The position numbers and the translations under genes are program-made. DNA of 64,000 nucleotides. It comes from Longirhabdus pacifica. Lineage in GTDB: Bacteria > Bacillota > Bacilli > Paenibacillales > DSM-105158. Under the pieces are notes generated by a model, which worked only from the letters and a program-made list of their open reading frames with translations, was not told the DNA's origin and did not search any database. Positions 63,959 to 64,000 of the stretch are shown here, piece by piece. Every line of letters begins with the position of its first letter. Positions within the stretch are counted from its first letter, which is position 1. The stretch lies in contig NZ_QXJP01000014.1 in the NCBI RefSeq assembly GCF_004115085.1, positions 42,548 to 106,547 on the forward strand, read 5' to 3'.

Positions 63959-64000
63959 ATGTTGAAAGCATATAAGTATCGTATCTATCCAAATCAAGAA
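63959..64000 (+). CDS. tnpB: TnpB (RNA-guided nuclease, OrfB), 5' end only
   Basis: 14 codons seen before the window edge: MLKAYKYRIYPNQE, the conserved N-terminus of TnpB/OrfB proteins. AAAGTAGGTG lies six bases upstream. TnpB proteins are RuvC nucleases guided by an omega RNA from the element's right end; whether this copy is intact cannot be seen. Confidence 0.75.
   Translation, partial: MLKAYKYRIYPNQE

Larger units (their letters stand above)
63653..64000 (+). mobile_element. IS200/IS605-family element, left part, continues off window
   Basis: Order seen: hairpin-rich left end, truncated tnpA, then the first codons of tnpB at the window edge, all in the plus direction as in IS605-type elements. 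The right end is beyond the window. Confidence 0.75.

Overview
The window comes from a low-GC, endospore-forming Firmicute of the Bacillaceae type. The evidence is a CIRCE-controlled groESL operon, a tsaE-tsaB-rimI-tsaD / ABC-F / moaC / tatAC / groESL gene order that I recall from Bacillus subtilis, GerA/GerB/GerC germinant-receptor genes, an H-type small acid-soluble spore protein, two YjcZ-type sporulation peptides and a spore-type Ku/LigD repair pair. I cannot name the genus from sequence alone.

Layout. Positions 1-2700 are an AT-rich accessory stretch: a truncated GH26 beta-mannanase-like gene, a signal-peptide-bearing UBIQUITIN homologue (minus strand, 1188-1547), and a divergent gene for a secreted acidic protein of unknown function. 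From 2.7 to 22 kb lies a housekeeping block, mostly on the minus strand: groESL, tatAC, molybdopterin genes, 5-formyl-THF cyclo-ligase, an ABC-F ATPase, a large phosphatase-like membrane protein, a luciferase-like monooxygenase, pabC/pabAB and the tsa operon. A DnaA-box cluster sits at 14.35-14.55 kb. From 22 to 25 kb are sspH, ku and a LigD split into ligase and polymerase genes. From 25 to 34.5 kb a GerN-like antiporter diverges from an enlarged germination operon with one A, two C, one small and three long B subunits. From 34.6 to 45.3 kb are a cystine-type ABC importer, flavohemoglobin, an ABC-2 exporter, a TAXI-TRAP transporter and the YjcZ pair. From 45.6 to 52.7 kb are a type I pullulanase, a VTT membrane protein, a TPR protein, ilvD, an M23 peptidase and a bactofilin. 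From 52.8 to 61.6 kb is a redox/sulfur region: an ArsR regulator with CoA-disulfide reductase-rhodanese, and an operon resembling E. coli ydjX-ynjBCD-ynjF. The window ends with an ADP-ribosylglycohydrolase family gene and the left part of an IS200/IS605 element with a decayed tnpA and the first codons of tnpB.

The most unusual item is the ubiquitin homologue. It is about 61% identical to eukaryotic ubiquitin over 72 aligned residues (44/72 counted by hand), keeps the Leu8/Ile44/His68/Val70 patch, ends exactly at the Arg72 equivalent without the LRGG tail, and carries its own promoter, ribosome site, signal peptide and terminator. The second is a family of roughly 120-bp nested-palindrome repeats (arrays at 11.5 and 48.8 kb, an inverted single copy at 9.2 kb) in which hairpin base pairs change in a compensatory way between copies.
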